50,467 nt of DNA. Origin: Flavobacteriaceae bacterium (GTDB lineage Bacteria > Bacteroidota > Bacteroidia > Flavobacteriales > Flavobacteriaceae). A model generated the notes under the pieces. The model searched no databases. It was given only the letters and a program-made list of their open reading frames with translations, and was not told where the DNA came from. Shown in pieces: positions 48,775 to 50,467 of this stretch. The stretch spans positions 1 to 50,467 of the forward strand of contig JAQWON010000006.1 in assembly GCA_029245825.1 (NCBI GenBank), in the 5' to 3' direction. The translations under genes and the position numbers were made by a program. Position 1 is the first letter of the stretch. Every line of letters begins with the position of its first letter.

Positions 48775-50450
48775 TTTTTCAACTTTTTTAGTTGTTGAAT
48801 AATCTTTTCATCTTCAATTTTTTCAAACAATAATTCGGGTTGATTTATTTCATGTCCACTTTCAATAATAATAGAATTTATACTTATTTTATCCCAATCA
48901 GAATTTAGATTTAATATTTTTTTCATTTTAACTGAAGTAAAAGGTAAAAGAGGTTCAGATAAGATTGCAAGCCCAGCTGAAATTTGGACCGCAGTGAAGA
49001 TTATTTCCTTTACTCTTTCAGGATTATCTTTTATTAGCTTCCAGGGCTCTTGTTTTGCAAGATATTTATTCCCAAGCCTAGCAAGGTTCATTAATAGGGC
49101 ACTAAATTCTCTGAAACTATACTTTTCTATTGCCGCCTCAAGTTTAGATGGATAAAGTTTAAGTTCATTTAATAAAGTATTGTCTTCTTTTTTAAGATTC
49201 TTTGCAAAGGGTATTTTTCCAGAGTAGTATTTATGAGTTAGAACTAAAATTCTGTTAAAAAAGTTTCCAAAAATAGAGACAAGTTCATTATTGTTTCTAG
49301 ATTGATATTCTCTCCATGTGAAATCATTATCTTTATTTTCAGGAGTGTTAGAAGCCAGAGCGTAACGTAATTCATCTTGTTTATTAGGGAATTCTTCAAG
49401 GTATTCATGTAGCCATATTGCCCAGTTTTTTGAAGTTGATATTTTAGATCCTTCTAAATTTAAAAACTCATTTGCTGGAACATTTTCCGGGAGAATATAT
49501 TCGCTAGAGCTATGCAGCATAATTGGAAAAATGATACAATGAAATACAATGTTATCTTTCCCTATAAAATGAACCAATTTTGTTTCTTTTGATTTCCAGT
49601 ATGGCTCCCAATCAACATTTTTATTTTCCGCCCACTCCTTTGTAGATGATATGTATCCTATTGGTGCTTCAAACCATACATAAAGAACTTTTTTATTCTT
49701 ATCTTTTGTATCAAGAGGTATGCCCCAATCTAGGTCTCTAGTTACAGCCCTTGGTTTTAATCCATGATCAATCCATGATTTAACTTGACCATAAACGTTG
49801 GGTTTCCAATCATTTTTATGATCTTTTAAAACCCATTTTTTGATAAAATCTTCATACTCATTAAGGGGTATATACCAGTGCTTTGTTTTCCTTTTCACTG
49901 GCTTACTTCCCGACAGAGTAGATTTGGGATTTATCAGTTCTTCAGGGCTCAATGAAGTGCCGCATGATTCACATTGATCCCCATAAGCATCTTTTTCATT
50001 GCATATAGGACAGGTTCCTGTAACAAAACGATCAGCTAAAAACTGAGATTCTTCAACATCAAAAAGCTGATTAGATTCTTTTTCAAAAAATTTATTTTTT
50101 GACTTTAATAGATCAAAAAAATCTTTTGCTGTTTTATGATGAATAGGGAGAGATGTTCTTGAATAATTATCAAAAGAAATACCAAAATTTTTAAATGAAT
50201 TACGAATTAATTTATCGTAATGGTCAACAATTTCCTGTGGAGATTTATTTTCTTTTTTTGCTTTTATTGAAATAGCCACTCCATGCTCATCACTTCCACA
50301 GATAAATATTACGTCTCTTTTTTTGCATCTTAAAAAACGACAATAAATATCAGCAGGGATGTAAACCCCAGCCAAATGTCCGATATGTATAGGCCCATTA
50401 GTATATGGAAGAGCAGCAGTTACAGTATATCTTTTGGGTAGTTTTTTCAT
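48771..50450 (-). CDS. metG: Methionine--tRNA ligase catalytic and anticodon-binding part
   Basis: 'YTVTAALPYTNGPIHIGHLAGVYIPADIYCRFLR', Zn site 'CPICNEKDAYGDQCESCG', 'GSKISTSKNWAIWLHEYL'. Confidence 0.97.
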   Translation of the reverse strand: MKKLPKRYTVTAALPYTNGPIHIGHLAGVYIPADIYCRFLRCKKRDVIFICGSDEHGVAISIKAKKENKSPQEIVDHYDKLIRNSFKNFGISFDNYSRTSLPIHHKTAKDFFDLLKSKNKFFEKESNQLFDVEESQFLADRFVTGTCPICNEKDAYGDQCESCGTSLSPEELINPKSTLSGSKPVKRKTKHWYIPLNEYEDFIKKWVLKDHKNDWKPNVYGQVKSWIDHGLKPRAVTRDLDWGIPLDTKDKNKKVLYVWFEAPIGYISSTKEWAENKNVDWEPYWKSKETKLVHFIGKDNIVFHCIIFPIMLHSSSEYILPENVPANEFLNLEGSKISTSKNWAIWLHEYLEEFPNKQDELRYALASNTPENKDNDFTWREYQSRNNNELVSIFGNFFNRILVLTHKYYSGKIPFAKNLKKEDNTLLNELKLYPSKLEAAIEKYSFREFSALLMNLARLGNKYLAKQEPWKLIKDNPERVKEIIFTAVQISAGLAILSEPLLPFTSVKMKKILNLNSDWDKISINSIIIESGHEINQPELLFEKIEDEKIIQQLKKLKK

Positions 50451-50467
50451 TTTTAATTTATGCTAAA

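Noticed and set aside
1-50467. CRISPR arrays, tRNA/rRNA genes, transposases, integrases, long direct repeats
   Set aside because: None recognised on reading both strands; intergenic gaps are short and AT-rich. A tRNAscan/Infernal run would be needed to exclude small RNAs firmly.

Overview
AT-rich chromosomal window from a Bacteroidota (Flavobacteriia-type) genome, almost completely filled with protein-coding genes. I saw no rRNA, tRNA, CRISPR array, integrase/transposase or prophage genes. Main blocks: (i) 1-7.2 kb, a sugar-oxidation neighbourhood (TIM-barrel isomerases/epimerases, Gfo/Idh dehydrogenase, NupG-like MFS permease, GMC oxidoreductase + gluconate-2-dehydrogenase subunit-3-like protein, azurin lipoprotein); (ii) 7.3-14.3 kb, mixed metabolic genes and HflX; (iii) 14.4-23.3 kb, a full MoxR/DUF58/BatA-E 'aerotolerance' operon; (iv) 23.3-37.5 kb, housekeeping genes (cvpA, pheS, amaB-like, dinB, pyk, fabF, acpP, purN, rnhA, purF, sod); (v) 37.6-43.5 kb, an AddAB-like helicase/nuclease pair; (vi) 43.5-50.5 kb, poorly characterised proteins, crtI-like gene, Kv-type channel, CBS protein and metG. 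The most notable observations are a methionyl-tRNA synthetase split into two ORFs at a dnaX-like A_AAA_AAG slippery heptamer in the correct phase for -1 frameshifting, and an rnhA gene interrupted by a single in-frame TAA directly before its third catalytic Asp. Both could be sequence errors and need read-level checking. I did not find a convincing wholly new multi-gene system.
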